DNA of 64,000 bases from UBA947 sp031550975 (GTDB taxonomy: Bacteria > Cyanobacteriota > Vampirovibrionia > Gastranaerophilales > Gastranaerophilaceae): assembly GCA_031550975.1 (NCBI GenBank), contig JAVBOC010000013.1, positions 1-64,000 of the forward strand, in the 5' to 3' direction. The translations under genes were made by a program, and so were the position numbers. How positions within the stretch are numbered: the first letter of the stretch is position 1; every line of letters begins with the position of its first letter. Below, one piece after another: positions 16,263 through 25,750 of this stretch. The notes below the pieces were generated by a model. That model was not told the origin of the DNA and did no database searches. It was given only the letters and a program-made list of their open reading frames with translations.

Positions 16263-17292
16263 AGTAGTTTTAAAAGGTGTGAGCAAAGCTTACGACAAGA
16301 AAAAAGTTATTGATAACATTGATTTAACGATTAATGACAAAGAATTTTTGGTGCTTGTCGGCGCGTCAGGATGCGGTAAGTCAACGGTTTTGCGTATGAT
16401 TGCGGGATTGGAAGAAATTACCGAGGGCTCAATCTTTATTGGCGATAGAAAAGTTAACAATGTCCAGCCAAAAGATCGCGACATCGCGTTTGTTTTCCAA
16501 AGCTACGCGCTTTATCCGCACATGACAGTGCGTGAAAATATTGCGTTCGGTCTGAAAATGCGCAAGTTTGACAAAGATTTTATTAACGAAAAAGTTGAAG
16601 AAGCGGCAAAAATTCTTGATTTGGATGAATATTTAGACCGCAAACCAAAACAACTCTCAGGCGGACAACGCCAGCGTGTTGCGCTAGGGCGTGCGATTGT
16701 AAGAAGCCCGCAGGTTTTCTTAATGGACGAGCCGCTCTCAAATTTGGATGCGAAATTGCGTGTTCAGATGCGTTCAGAGATTAAAAAACTGCATGAAAAA
16801 CTTCAAACAACGTTTGTTTATGTAACCCACGATCAGACCGAAGCCCTGACTATGGGTGATAGAATCGTTGTTTTGGATAAAGGTGTAATCCAACAAATTG
16901 ACACCCCGGAAGAAATTTATGACAATCCGGCAAACACTTTTGTGGCAGGTTTTGTGGGCTCTCCGCAGATGAATTTCTTGGAGTCAAAAAGGCTTGAAAA
17001 CATTGATCTTTGGCAAAAACAATTCAAAAAAATGGATTTTGCGGCAACGCCTGTAACTATGGGCATTAGACCTGAAAAAATGGTTTGCGGCGGCAAGATT
17101 AAGTTGACAGTTGATGTCGATATCGTTGAACTTTTGGGTAGCGAAAAAATAGCTTATTTTTATATCGATGGTCAAAGATGCAGTGCGAAACTGCCTGCTG
17201 ATCACCCTGTTGACGGTAAACTTGAATTAAGCATCAATAAAGATGATATTTATTTCTTTGACTCCGAATCAGGCGAAAGGATTAGGCAGTAG
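16255..17292 (+). CDS. ABC transporter ATP-binding protein, MalK/UgpC/MsmK family
   Basis: 345 residues. Walker A GASGCGKST (36-44), Q loop FVFQSYALYPHM, signature LSGGQRQR, Walker B VFLMDEP, D loop NLDAKL and H loop THDQ are intact. The C-terminal ~110 residues form the OB/TOBE regulatory domain of CUT1 sugar-transport ATPases. No permease or binding-protein gene adjoins, so it may energise several carbohydrate importers, as MsmK does in streptococci (known for that family; inferred here). Coupled to the upstream pseudokinase. Confidence 0.9.
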   Translation: MSEVVLKGVSKAYDKKKVIDNIDLTINDKEFLVLVGASGCGKSTVLRMIAGLEEITEGSIFIGDRKVNNVQPKDRDIAFVFQSYALYPHMTVRENIAFGLKMRKFDKDFINEKVEEAAKILDLDEYLDRKPKQLSGGQRQRVALGRAIVRSPQVFLMDEPLSNLDAKLRVQMRSEIKKLHEKLQTTFVYVTHDQTEALTMGDRIVVLDKGVIQQIDTPEEIYDNPANTFVAGFVGSPQMNFLESKRLENIDLWQKQFKKMDFAATPVTMGIRPEKMVCGGKIKLTVDVDIVELLGSEKIAYFYIDGQRCSAKLPADHPVDGKLELSINKDDIYFFDSESGERIRQ

Positions 17293-17349
17293 ACCTTTAT
17301 TGCCCTTTTTGGGGATTAATCCGGGCGGGTAATATATCATAATAGAATT

Positions 17350-17511
17350 GTGATTAATTTGTTATCCTACACTAAGAAATTATCCGAAAAAATAAGGTTT
17401 TATGACACGATTGCTCAAAAACCGCTTAATTTGTATGGTGCGAATCCGTTTGCCAAACCCATTAACATGACTATTGTCTGGGTTGATGATGAAGATGGCG
17501 ATGAGGATTAG
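17350..17511 (+). CDS. Small leaderless ORF, 53 aa
   Basis: A GTG start 6 nt after CATAAT (17338-17343) opens 53 codons ending YGANPFAKPINMTIVWVDDEDGDED; the N-terminal part is basic (SYTKKLSEKIRFYD) and the tail strongly acidic. Not recognised. Support is the leaderless promoter geometry shared with many genes here, protein-like composition and a clean stop. It fills most of the 310-nt gap between the ATPase and AsmA-like genes. Confidence 0.45.
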   Translation: MINLLSYTKKLSEKIRFYDTIAQKPLNLYGANPFAKPINMTIVWVDDEDGDED

Positions 17512-17602
17512 CTTTGGGGGGTTATTTAACAAGTGCAAGAGATGTCTGGTTGACTACCGACACAACCTAGACCAATTGCTAATCTCTATGTTATAATCGG
17601 GT

Positions 17603-20600
17603 ATGACCAAAAAAGTAGCAATCGGGATATCTGTATTAGTAACGTTAATTATACTCTGGGCGGGATATTATTGGGGGATTCCGGCCGCAGTGGATTTTCC
17701 GCAGCGCAAAACTTTTGTTGAGCAGGAAATATTCAAACAAAGTGGTTTGAAAGTTGCATTTGAAAATCCTGAATTAAAAATGGGCGTATTGCCCTCTATT
17801 AAAATTAAAGCCGATGATTTCAAGGTCGTAAACAACGACGGAACAAACGCGCTTTATATCAAAAAACCTTATATCCAAATCGGCCTTATTCCGTTGATTT
17901 TCAAAAAAGTCGATATTCAAGAACTTCGGGCGGAAGACTTTTTTGCTAATTTTATTTACGACAAAAACTCAAAACTCAAGCTGGGCGATTATCCGCTGAA
18001 GCTAGAGTCGGAATTTAAGCTGAACAAAGCAAACCTTGATATCGACCATTATAAAGTCGATATGTTCCACGAGCGCTACGGCGAAGGCATCGGACTCGAG
18101 GGGAAAAATCTTAACGCTGTACGTAATACGCTAAATATTGACGATATGAAAATAACAGGTGTTGACGCCGTGATAAAGGGGCAGGTATTTAGGGTTAACA
18201 CGCAAAACCCGCGTCTTGATCTTGATATAACTCTTAATCCTTCCCGCGTGGAAAGCATCATCCCGTTTTTACCGGATGAAAAAGATTTGATAGAGGAAAT
18301 GGATTTTGTTGCGCTGAAAAAATACGGATTTTATGGCGATGTAAAAGGGCAACTCAACATTCAGGGCAAAGCTGATACGCCCGAAATCCGCGGGAATGTG
18401 TCTATTTCAAACGGTTATGTAATAAAACCGATTCCGAATACAAAAAAGGCTGATATTAATCTGAATTTTGAGGGCAAAAAAGTTGTGCTAGATATCACAG
18501 TGCCTGCCGGACCAACGGAAACAGTTTATATAAAAGGCCCTGCTGAACTTTATGGTAAGAAATTTGCAGATTTGTCGATTACAAGTACGAAAAACGTAAG
18601 TTTGGCAAATGCGCAATTAGTCTTGAACCCGCTGCATGAAATCCTAAAATTTGACTTGGGGCCGGTTCCGGTGATGACTTTGAGTGGAGCGGGAAATGTT
18701 AATATTAGAGTCAAGGGTAACCGTAAAACCCCACAAGTTTGGGGCGAATTTAAATTCCACAACACAACAGCGTCGCTCAATGACATAAAAAATATGACAC
18801 TCAAAAATGCTGAAGGGAATATAATTTTTAACGATACAGAGATGCAGTTTACGTCAAAAAAAGCTTCTTTAAACGGCAAACCCCTCTCGCTTGACGGAAC
18901 CGCGAATGTCAAAGGGGTATTAGATTTTAAAGTTCGGGCTAACGGACAAAACCCTGCGGACTTGATAGAGATTGTAAAAAGCTCTCCGATGCTCTCTGAA
19001 TTTAAAAAGTTGTCTGAACCTATAAAAACAATTTCCGGTAATGTGGATTTGTTTATGAATTTGACGGGTGAGATTACGGATTTTAACAAGATTGAATTCA
19101 ACAAAAACATTTTTGCAAAAGGCACCCTAAAGCTCACAGGGGTAAATGTTACCCCGAATGATATGCCTGTAACGGTTAGTAAAATCAACGGGAATATTAA
19201 TTATAACAATCTTGATGGGGATTTTGATATAGCATCAAACATCCTTGGTGCCGGAATTTCGACAAAGGGGAGTTTTAAGGACGGCAAGCTTAATGTCAAA
19301 GGCCAGATCAATCCTTTTAACAGCCAGACTTTGAACTTAAGCGGCGGGAGTTTTGAGCTTAACGGTTCGACTCTAAAATTGCCATCAATGAGCGGCTCGT
19401 TCAAAGGGAATCCTTTTTATGTTTCGGGGATAATAAACGCATTTTTAGAAAAAAATCAAGTCATAAATGGCGAGTTTCGGATGCAAAAATTGGATTTAAG
19501 CACTTTAAATGGCAAAATTCTTGAAAATATAGACGAAAAATTGAAAAATGTACGTAATTTGCAAGGTACTGTGAACATTAATGCAAAAATGCGTAACAAC
19601 AATATAAATGCCGATGCTATCTTAAACGATGTGAATCTTACCTATAACGGAATTGATGTTAAGGTTGCTGACACAAATTTGGCGCTCCAAAACAATGTCC
19701 TGAATCTTGATAAATTGGGTATCATGGCGGACGGCATGCCGGTTTTGATTGACGGTAAAATCTCCGGCATGAATAAAAAGCCTAACCTGAAATTATATGT
19801 TACTGCGCGCCCGACACAGGAATTTATTGATAAAGCCTTTAATAGCAAGGCGGTTTATCCGCTTAAAATAAAAGGCGATGTGAACACCTCTGCGCGACTC
19901 TCAGGTGACATCGACAATCTGAATGTACGCTCACAATTGACTTTGGACGACAATTCACAGATTTATTATATGGGTTCAACAATCGGTGATTCCCAGTATC
20001 CTGTAAAAATTGCTCTCGACGGAATTTATTCACCAGGCCGTATGCAGGTGAGCAACTTCCGTTACGACAAAATAGTTTCTTCACAGAGTAACAAACCTTA
20101 TCCTGTTTCTCAATTAAATGCCTCCGGAACTTTGGCGTTTTTGCCAAACAATAATATCGGATTTAAAAACTTTAGAGTAAAAACTCAGGTGCCGACTGAT
20201 GCCAAAATCTTCAATATAATTTTCCGCAAACCTACTATGAAACAAGGGATGTTCACGTCTGACCTTGTGATTAACGGCACCGCGATGGAGCCTAAAATTT
20301 ACGGTAAAATGGAAATTAACAGCATTGACATGCCGTTTTTCAACGCAGCTGTGAATGATGTTAACCTTGATTTTAAATCTGATACGGTCAATATCACTTC
20401 CAAAGGCACGGTGCTTGATAATTTCGTGAAATTTAACGCGGTTATGAAAAACAAGCTCAATCCGCCGTATGTGATTGAGAGCGCAAATCTTAACATGGCA
20501 AACCTTGATATTAATAAGATTACTGATATGCTGCGGGATTTTGAAACAGAATCGCTGCGCAGCAAGGCGGGTTCATCGTCTGCTAAGCCGTTTGACTTGT

Positions 20601-21472
20601 CGCAGTTGGTTATTAACAAAGCAGAAATTACAGCAGATAAGGTCAAAGTCAGAAATATTAACGCAAATAACTTCTCTGCAAAATTGAACGTAAACGAAAA
20701 AATGATTGCAAATATTGATAATTTCCACTTTAATATTGCAAACGGAACGGTCAACGGCGATATGAAATACAATCTGCTAAGTCGTGCGGCGAATCTCAAT
20801 ATACATATGAACAACGCGGATGCGCTTATTATGACCGAGGCTCTGTTTGATTTGAAAGGGCAAATTTACGGCTCTATGACAGGGGATGCGCAATTAGTCT
20901 GTAACGGAAAAACTTACGAAACCTGTTTGCAAACACTATCAGGCAGCGGAAACTTTAAAGTCGCCAACGGTAAAATGCCAAAACTCGGCTCGCTTGAGTA
21001 TCTGCTGAAAGCAGGAAACCTTGTTAAGGGCGGCTTCTCCGGGCTTTCGTTAAACAGTTTAATTGATTTGGTTACCCCGCTAAAAACCGGCGAATTTGAG
21101 AGCATAAGCGGCGATATTTCGCTCTCAGGCGGGAGCGCTGACAAGATTAATATCTATTCAAAAGGAAAGGACCTGAACCTTTATATGACAGGGTCTTACA
21201 ATCTTGTAAATTCTGTTGCGAATATGGAAATCTACGGAGCAATCTCAAAAAATATAACAACAATATTTGGCAAACTTAAAAACGCCTCGTTAAATACTTT
21301 GTTTAATACAATCCCTGGCATTGGTGAAGAAGACAAGGCGCTGCCTGCGGCTGTTTATAAAATCCCGAACTACAAAGGCGAAGCAAATAATATTTCGCGT
21401 GTGTTTAAAGCCGACATTTACGGTGACATTAACGGCAGCAACTACGTTCGAAGCTTCAACTGGCTGCATTGA
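17603..21472 (+). CDS. Giant AsmA-like/DUF748-type envelope protein
   Basis: 1289 residues. One N-terminal membrane anchor (about residues 5-25) is followed by a very long beta-rich periplasmic region of repeating amphipathic strands (ISGNVDLFMNLTGEI, ANVKGVLDFKVRANG and similar) and an AsmA-like C-terminal region (GSGNFKVANGKMPKLGSL, about residues 1114-1131). The architecture matches the AsmA clan (AsmA, TamB, YhdP, YdbH), long hydrophobic-groove proteins that bridge inner and outer membranes and move phospholipids. It implies a diderm envelope. TATAAT ends 5 nt before the ATG, so it is probably leaderless. A family B repeat begins at the stop codon. Confidence 0.8.
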   Translation: MTKKVAIGISVLVTLIILWAGYYWGIPAAVDFPQRKTFVEQEIFKQSGLKVAFENPELKMGVLPSIKIKADDFKVVNNDGTNALYIKKPYIQIGLIPLIFKKVDIQELRAEDFFANFIYDKNSKLKLGDYPLKLESEFKLNKANLDIDHYKVDMFHERYGEGIGLEGKNLNAVRNTLNIDDMKITGVDAVIKGQVFRVNTQNPRLDLDITLNPSRVESIIPFLPDEKDLIEEMDFVALKKYGFYGDVKGQLNIQGKADTPEIRGNVSISNGYVIKPIPNTKKADINLNFEGKKVVLDITVPAGPTETVYIKGPAELYGKKFADLSITSTKNVSLANAQLVLNPLHEILKFDLGPVPVMTLSGAGNVNIRVKGNRKTPQVWGEFKFHNTTASLNDIKNMTLKNAEGNIIFNDTEMQFTSKKASLNGKPLSLDGTANVKGVLDFKVRANGQNPADLIEIVKSSPMLSEFKKLSEPIKTISGNVDLFMNLTGEITDFNKIEFNKNIFAKGTLKLTGVNVTPNDMPVTVSKINGNINYNNLDGDFDIASNILGAGISTKGSFKDGKLNVKGQINPFNSQTLNLSGGSFELNGSTLKLPSMSGSFKGNPFYVSGIINAFLEKNQVINGEFRMQKLDLSTLNGKILENIDEKLKNVRNLQGTVNINAKMRNNNINADAILNDVNLTYNGIDVKVADTNLALQNNVLNLDKLGIMADGMPVLIDGKISGMNKKPNLKLYVTARPTQEFIDKAFNSKAVYPLKIKGDVNTSARLSGDIDNLNVRSQLTLDDNSQIYYMGSTIGDSQYPVKIALDGIYSPGRMQVSNFRYDKIVSSQSNKPYPVSQLNASGTLAFLPNNNIGFKNFRVKTQVPTDAKIFNIIFRKPTMKQGMFTSDLVINGTAMEPKIYGKMEINSIDMPFFNAAVNDVNLDFKSDTVNITSKGTVLDNFVKFNAVMKNKLNPPYVIESANLNMANLDINKITDMLRDFETESLRSKAGSSSAKPFDLSQLVINKAEITADKVKVRNINANNFSAKLNVNEKMIANIDNFHFNIANGTVNGDMKYNLLSRAANLNIHMNNADALIMTEALFDLKGQIYGSMTGDAQLVCNGKTYETCLQTLSGSGNFKVANGKMPKLGSLEYLLKAGNLVKGGFSGLSLNSLIDLVTPLKTGEFESISGDISLSGGSADKINIYSKGKDLNLYMTGSYNLVNSVANMEIYGAISKNITTIFGKLKNASLNTLFNTIPGIGEEDKALPAAVYKIPNYKGEANNISRVFKADIYGDINGSNYVRSFNWLH

Positions 21473-21515
21473 TATAGGGATTAGGGATTAGGGACTAGAA
21501 ACTAGGAATTAGGGG
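21473..21515. repeat. Family B minisatellite
   Basis: Tandem TAGGGATTAGGGATTAGGGACTAG-type units beginning at the stop codon of the AsmA-like gene, between it and the convergent yidD. Confidence 0.7.
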
Positions 21516-21550
21516 CTGGATTCGCTTGCGCTCGCTATGACTATTTTGTG

Positions 21551-21778
21551 CTATGGTACCGGGTCAAATCCGCCTTCGTTTAGCGGGTGACAGCGGCAGA
21601 TTCGTTTGATTCCAAGCCAACAGCCTTTGAACACTCCATATTTTTCAATGGCTTGTTTTGTGTATTCCGAGCATGTCGGAACAAAACGGCAAGTCTTCGG
21701 CGTCAGCGCCGAAACTTTTTGGTAGATAATGATTGGGAACGTGAATATTTTTTTATAATTGAACTTCTCACGATTCAC
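21551..21778 (-). CDS. yidD: Membrane protein insertion efficiency factor YidD
   Basis: 75 residues from a GTG. The conserved core KTCRFVPTCSEYTKQAIEKYG with downstream CRCHPLNEGGFDPVP is unmistakable (Cys residues and the GGxDPVP tail). YidD is a small amphipathic protein acting with YidC in inner-membrane insertion; yidC is not in this window. The proposed GTG start and first codons lie inside a family A repeat arm (GTGAATCGTGAG). No Shine-Dalgarno is evident, so the N-terminus is uncertain. It follows flhA on the same strand. Confidence 0.88.
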   Translation of the reverse strand: MNREKFNYKKIFTFPIIIYQKVSALTPKTCRFVPTCSEYTKQAIEKYGVFKGCWLGIKRICRCHPLNEGGFDPVP

Positions 21779-21796
21779 TATTCACGACTCACTTTC

Positions 21797-23890
21797 TTAT
21801 ACTTCCATGCCGTAGGTTTCGCCGATGGAGTCGATTGCTTCGACTTTGATATCGGTGATTAATTCAGAATAAGAAATTACAACAATTGTCGGAATGTGAC
21901 GTTCTAAAAGCTGGTAAAGCGGCAGCCTGATACGTGGCGAACAAAGGATTACCGGCTGCTGTCCGCAAGCTTGGTGAGCGCGCATTAACGTTGTTGCAGC
22001 GGTTTCAATAAGTTCTTGAACCTGCATCGGGTTCAAGAGGAACATTGTGCCAAGTTCGGTTCTTTGACAGCTGTCGTCGAGGTTCTTTTCCCACTCAGGT
22101 GAAAGCGTTAAGGCATATAAAACCCTGTCATCCCCGACGTTAGACAGACAAATTTGGCGTCCTAAAGCAGCACGCAGACGTTCGGACAAAATGTCAGGTT
22201 CTTTGGAGAAACGAGCATAGTCGCAAAGTCTTTCAAAAATAAATATAATATCTTTAATAGAAACCTTTTCGCGGATTAAGTTAACAAAGATTTTACGCAA
22301 ATCGCTTGTTGAAATGATTGTCGGAACAAGATCGTTAACAAGCGTCGGGTCTTGGGAGCGGACGAGTTCCATAAGTTTCAAGACATCTGTTTTTGTCATA
22401 ACATCATCAACGTGTTTGCGCACGCACTCTTGAAGGTGGGTTACGATAACATCAGTTGCATCGACGGCTGTAATTGAGCGCGCCATCTTGGCATCATCCC
22501 CGTTAATCCAGTAAGCCTGAGTCTGATAAGTCGGGTCAATACCAATAATCGCGTCTGCCGGAACTTCTTTGCCTGCCGCATCCCATTGGTCTGCGATTAC
22601 CATATATCGGCTCGGATAAACGTATCCGGTGGCAACAGTGTTACCACGGATTGAAACCATATATTCGTTCGCGTCAAGCGCGGACGAGTCCATAATTCTT
22701 ATGTTAGGCAAGATATAGCCAAGTTCGTCTGTAACCCTCTGTCTGAGTGCAGCGATTTTTGCAAGCAATTGACCTTCCTGGTCAGGGTCGGCGATTACAA
22801 GCAGGTTTGAACCGACCTGCAAACTCAATACGTCAACGCCCAGGCGCTCGTACATTCTGTTCGGGTTAACAAGGTCTTGCATGTTTTGGCGGACGTTTTC
22901 CAATTGTCCCAATTGTGATTGAACATCGGCGTTAATAAGGGTTGAGAACCCTGCAAAGCCAAGCGCAATAGAAAATATTAAGAACGGAAGCCAAGGTAAT
23001 CCTGTGAATCCGCTTGTCATTGCAATCATCATCAAGAATCCTGAAGACAAGAACAGCGCGTTAGGCTTGCTTATAATTTGTGCGGTAAGGTCGGTACCTA
23101 AAGAGCTGACCGCTGAAGAACGTGTCATAAAGATACCGGCTGCGATTGACATCAAGAGCGATGGGACTTGAGAAGCCAAACCGTCACCGATTGTTAAGAC
23201 TGTGTATTTTGCGACCGCATCAGCAGCAGGCATTTGGTTCATAAGGCAGCCGATACATAATCCGCCGATGATATTGATTAAAACGATGATGATACCCGCG
23301 ATGGTATCCCCTTTTACGAACTTCATCGCACCGTCCATAGAACCGAAGAGGTTAGATTCTCTCTGTAAATCTTCACGTTTTTGAGTCGCTTCTTCAGGAG
23401 AAATAAGCCCCGCGTTAAAATCCGCATCAATTGTCATCTGCTTACCCGGCATTGCATCTAAGGCAAACCTTGCCGCAACTTCCGCGATACGTTCGGCACC
23501 CTTTGTGATTACCATAAATTGCACAATGGTGATAATCAAGAAGATTACACCCCCGACAATCATATTCCCGCCGGTTACGAACGTTCCGAAGGCGTGGATA
23601 ACTTCTCCCGCTTCCCCTTTTGCAAGAATCAATCGGGTGGAGGCAATCCCCAAAACCAGCCGGAACATCGTTCCGACCAAGATGATTGACGGGAATGATG
23701 CTAGTTCAAGCGTCTTTTTAACATATAACGAAATCATTAAGAGGATTACGCCAAGTGTGATATTTAAACAGATTGAGAAGTTTACAACCCAGGTCGGCAA
23801 TTCAACCAGCAACAGGACGATTAAGAGCAACACAAATATGGCTATCGCCAATTCGCTTAATATATTTACTCCGCCTTGTTCCTGTGCCAT
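21797..23890 (-). CDS. flhA: Flagellar type III export gate protein FlhA
   Basis: 697 residues from the ATG at 23890. Longer readings pass through a family A repeat and are rejected. The N-terminal half has about eight membrane helices with the conserved cytoplasmic FHIPEP-type region: KGAERIAEVAARFALDAMPG and QMTIDADFNAG match the family. The C-terminal half is the soluble FlhA_C ring that docks chaperone-substrate complexes. No Shine-Dalgarno is visible before the ATG because a repeat abuts it. It follows fliH rather than its usual partner flhB, which is absent from the window. Confidence 0.95.
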   Translation of the reverse strand: MAQEQGGVNILSELAIAIFVLLLIVLLLVELPTWVVNFSICLNITLGVILLMISLYVKKTLELASFPSIILVGTMFRLVLGIASTRLILAKGEAGEVIHAFGTFVTGGNMIVGGVIFLIITIVQFMVITKGAERIAEVAARFALDAMPGKQMTIDADFNAGLISPEEATQKREDLQRESNLFGSMDGAMKFVKGDTIAGIIIVLINIIGGLCIGCLMNQMPAADAVAKYTVLTIGDGLASQVPSLLMSIAAGIFMTRSSAVSSLGTDLTAQIISKPNALFLSSGFLMMIAMTSGFTGLPWLPFLIFSIALGFAGFSTLINADVQSQLGQLENVRQNMQDLVNPNRMYERLGVDVLSLQVGSNLLVIADPDQEGQLLAKIAALRQRVTDELGYILPNIRIMDSSALDANEYMVSIRGNTVATGYVYPSRYMVIADQWDAAGKEVPADAIIGIDPTYQTQAYWINGDDAKMARSITAVDATDVIVTHLQECVRKHVDDVMTKTDVLKLMELVRSQDPTLVNDLVPTIISTSDLRKIFVNLIREKVSIKDIIFIFERLCDYARFSKEPDILSERLRAALGRQICLSNVGDDRVLYALTLSPEWEKNLDDSCQRTELGTMFLLNPMQVQELIETAATTLMRAHQACGQQPVILCSPRIRLPLYQLLERHIPTIVVISYSELITDIKVEAIDSIGETYGMEV

Positions 23891-23892
23891 GT

Positions 23893-24008
23893 TGTTTTGG
23901 GTGAATGGTGAATGGTGAATGGTGAATAGTTCATTATGTTCGCACTTTGTGCTCACGAAATCCTATATTTTTTGAAGAACTACTCACTATTCACTACTCA
24001 CTACTCAC
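23893..24008. repeat. Family A inverted element between fliH and flhA
   Basis: Four tandem GGTGAATG units on the left, the internal hairpin GCAC-TTT-GTGC, then ACTCACTATTCACTACTCAC units on the right. It fills the whole intergenic space and replaces the sequence where a flhA ribosome binding site would be. Confidence 0.8.
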
Positions 24009-24011
24009 TTT

Positions 24012-24722
24012 TTAAACCTCCTTCAATGCTTCGGATATTACCGCTAATTGTGTTTCGATTGTCGCGTCAATAACCCCGTTTGTCGTTGTAACTACACATC
24101 CGCCTTCATAAACCTCCTCGTCCGGAACGATAAAGATTTTCGCTTCTAACCCTACGTTCTCGAGCATTTTCGGGACTTCCTGTTTAAGCAATGCCGTTTG
24201 TGACGGGTTTGCTTTTATTGTAATTTTTGTTTCTTCTTTAGAAAGCCCTTTGAGGATTTCCATAATGTTATCCATTATGATTTCAGGGTTTTGAGTTATT
24301 TCTTTTTTAATGATTTTCTGTGCTATATCAACGCTGATTTCCAAGATATCAGGCGCGATGTATTCAAAGACTTCCTGCGCTGCGCCGGCAAAAGACGCCA
24401 TTGATTCTTTAACCATCGCAAGATCTTCTTTAGCTTGCGCCAGTCCTTCTTGATAACCTTCTTGAGCCGCGGCTTCTTTAATTGCCTGAGCCTCCTCGCG
24501 CGCGCGCGAAATCAAATTTCTATCGTCAGTACGGCGAAACCCGCGTCTTCTGTCCCCTCTGCGCTGTTCATTGCGCTGGGAAAAATCGACATTATCAAGA
24601 TCAAAAAGGTCAATCTTATCAGCAGAAATTTGCTCGCCAATAACAGGCTCGTTAACCTGTTCTAACAGTTGATCTTCTGGCATCTCCCCGCTATGCTTTT
24701 GTACTTTCTTCTTAATAATCAT
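24012..24722 (-). CDS. fliH: Flagellar assembly protein FliH
   Basis: 236 residues. The N-terminal third is charged and rich in Arg (RRGDRRRGFRRTDD); the middle has Ala/Glu-rich coiled coil (REEAQAIKEAAAQEGYQEGL) of the FliH/YscL type. The C-terminal domain (about 110-236) has the V/A-type ATPase E-subunit-like fold, with VPDEEVYEGGCVVTTTNGVIDATIETQL as the signature region. FliH regulates the FliI ATPase and docks it at the export gate. fliI does not follow, which is unusual. Confidence 0.85.
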   Translation of the reverse strand: MIIKKKVQKHSGEMPEDQLLEQVNEPVIGEQISADKIDLFDLDNVDFSQRNEQRRGDRRRGFRRTDDRNLISRAREEAQAIKEAAAQEGYQEGLAQAKEDLAMVKESMASFAGAAQEVFEYIAPDILEISVDIAQKIIKKEITQNPEIIMDNIMEILKGLSKEETKITIKANPSQTALLKQEVPKMLENVGLEAKIFIVPDEEVYEGGCVVTTTNGVIDATIETQLAVISEALKEV

Positions 24723-24733
24723 ATCTTATGATA

Positions 24734-25735
24734 TTATACACTATCTTCCACGTGTGTGGCAATAATGTTAGCAACTGCCGGCGCAATTTCGTAATACTCC
24801 CCCTCAATTGCATTGAAAACAAACCGCTTAACCTTTTGGCGCTCTAATTGCAGCACCTGTTCAAGCCGCGCTCTGTCAGTGAAATCAGCTATATTTTTAA
24901 TTTTAGAAATCAATTTTGAAGGACTCAAAACTTTTTCACCAGGAAGTCGGGTTTTTATCTCCTGCAGACATCTCATTGCTGTTGCAGAATCAACTTTTTG
25001 CTCCAAATCAGGCATTCCCATAAATTTTATTACAGAATGAGCGTCTTCGGTGTCGAATTTATCAAGAATCGTCTGAACTTTTTCTTGCTTCATTTGCCTA
25101 AATAACAACGCAAGGGTGGCAAGTTTTAAAACTTTCGGGCTGTTAGAAGCCGCTTGGCCCGGCTGCGCAGGACCAACAGGTGCGCCTTCTTGGTCGAACT
25201 CGGAATATTCTCCCGGTTCTCCCATTGCCACCGCTTCTGCCTGCTGCTGCATCATCGCGTCAATATTTGATTGCGAAGAAGCCTGTTCCATGAGTTCTTC
25301 GTCAATCATATTGTTTTCTTTTAATTCTTCAATCGCCTCGACGTAAGTCTTTTTAACGTGGTGTTCAATTAGCTGCAGCACCTGATCTTGCGGCAGAGAT
25401 TGTTTAAACGCCTGCTTTGCCACCTCAAAGATTGTGAACGCAATCTTTTGCATAATTGAGTCCCAAAACTGCGGCGGAAGTCCTGAACGCACTAAATCAA
25501 CGGACTTGTGAAACGACCACTCGGCAATGATTTGGGTAATCATCTGAGCCTGTTCAACATTAAAACCTGATTCATCGTCGTTATAAAGCGCTTCGCCCGC
25601 TATGGTTGAGAAATTGCGCAAGGTATTGGCAACATAATTCTTTTGGTTTTCATCAAACTCCTGCGGCACAAGACCCAACGCCTGCTGCGTCAAATCCTCT
25701 GCAAATGTCTGATAATCGAATCCTTGTATTGCCAT
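24734..25735 (-). CDS. FliG-position protein, highly divergent FliG-like
   Basis: 333 residues encoded exactly where fliG is expected (fliF - here - fliH). The N-terminal ~170 residues are unfamiliar and helical. After a Pro/Gly/Ala linker (about 183-205), the segment LATLALLFRQMKQEKVQTIL...GMPDLEQK resembles ARM-like FliG repeats (LALLFxxM...ILxxFD). Canonical FliG motifs such as EHPQ and the charged torque helix of FliG-C are not visible. It could be a lineage-specific switch component or an unrelated protein in the fliG slot. Expected partner: the FliF C-terminus. Confidence 0.5.
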   Translation of the reverse strand: MAIQGFDYQTFAEDLTQQALGLVPQEFDENQKNYVANTLRNFSTIAGEALYNDDESGFNVEQAQMITQIIAEWSFHKSVDLVRSGLPPQFWDSIMQKIAFTIFEVAKQAFKQSLPQDQVLQLIEHHVKKTYVEAIEELKENNMIDEELMEQASSQSNIDAMMQQQAEAVAMGEPGEYSEFDQEGAPVGPAQPGQAASNSPKVLKLATLALLFRQMKQEKVQTILDKFDTEDAHSVIKFMGMPDLEQKVDSATAMRCLQEIKTRLPGEKVLSPSKLISKIKNIADFTDRARLEQVLQLERQKVKRFVFNAIEGEYYEIAPAVANIIATHVEDSV

Positions 25736-25750
25736 TTTTCCCTTTCTGAT

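Noticed and set aside
16290..16484. Antisense open frames within the ABC ATPase, AsmA-like, fliF and other genes
   Set aside because: These are long antisense frames from codon bias; no promoters, no family motifs.
23893..24008. Tandem GTGAATGG units resembling a small CRISPR array
   Set aside because: Units are 8-10 bp without spacers, arranged as inverted arms around one interior; no cas genes nearby.
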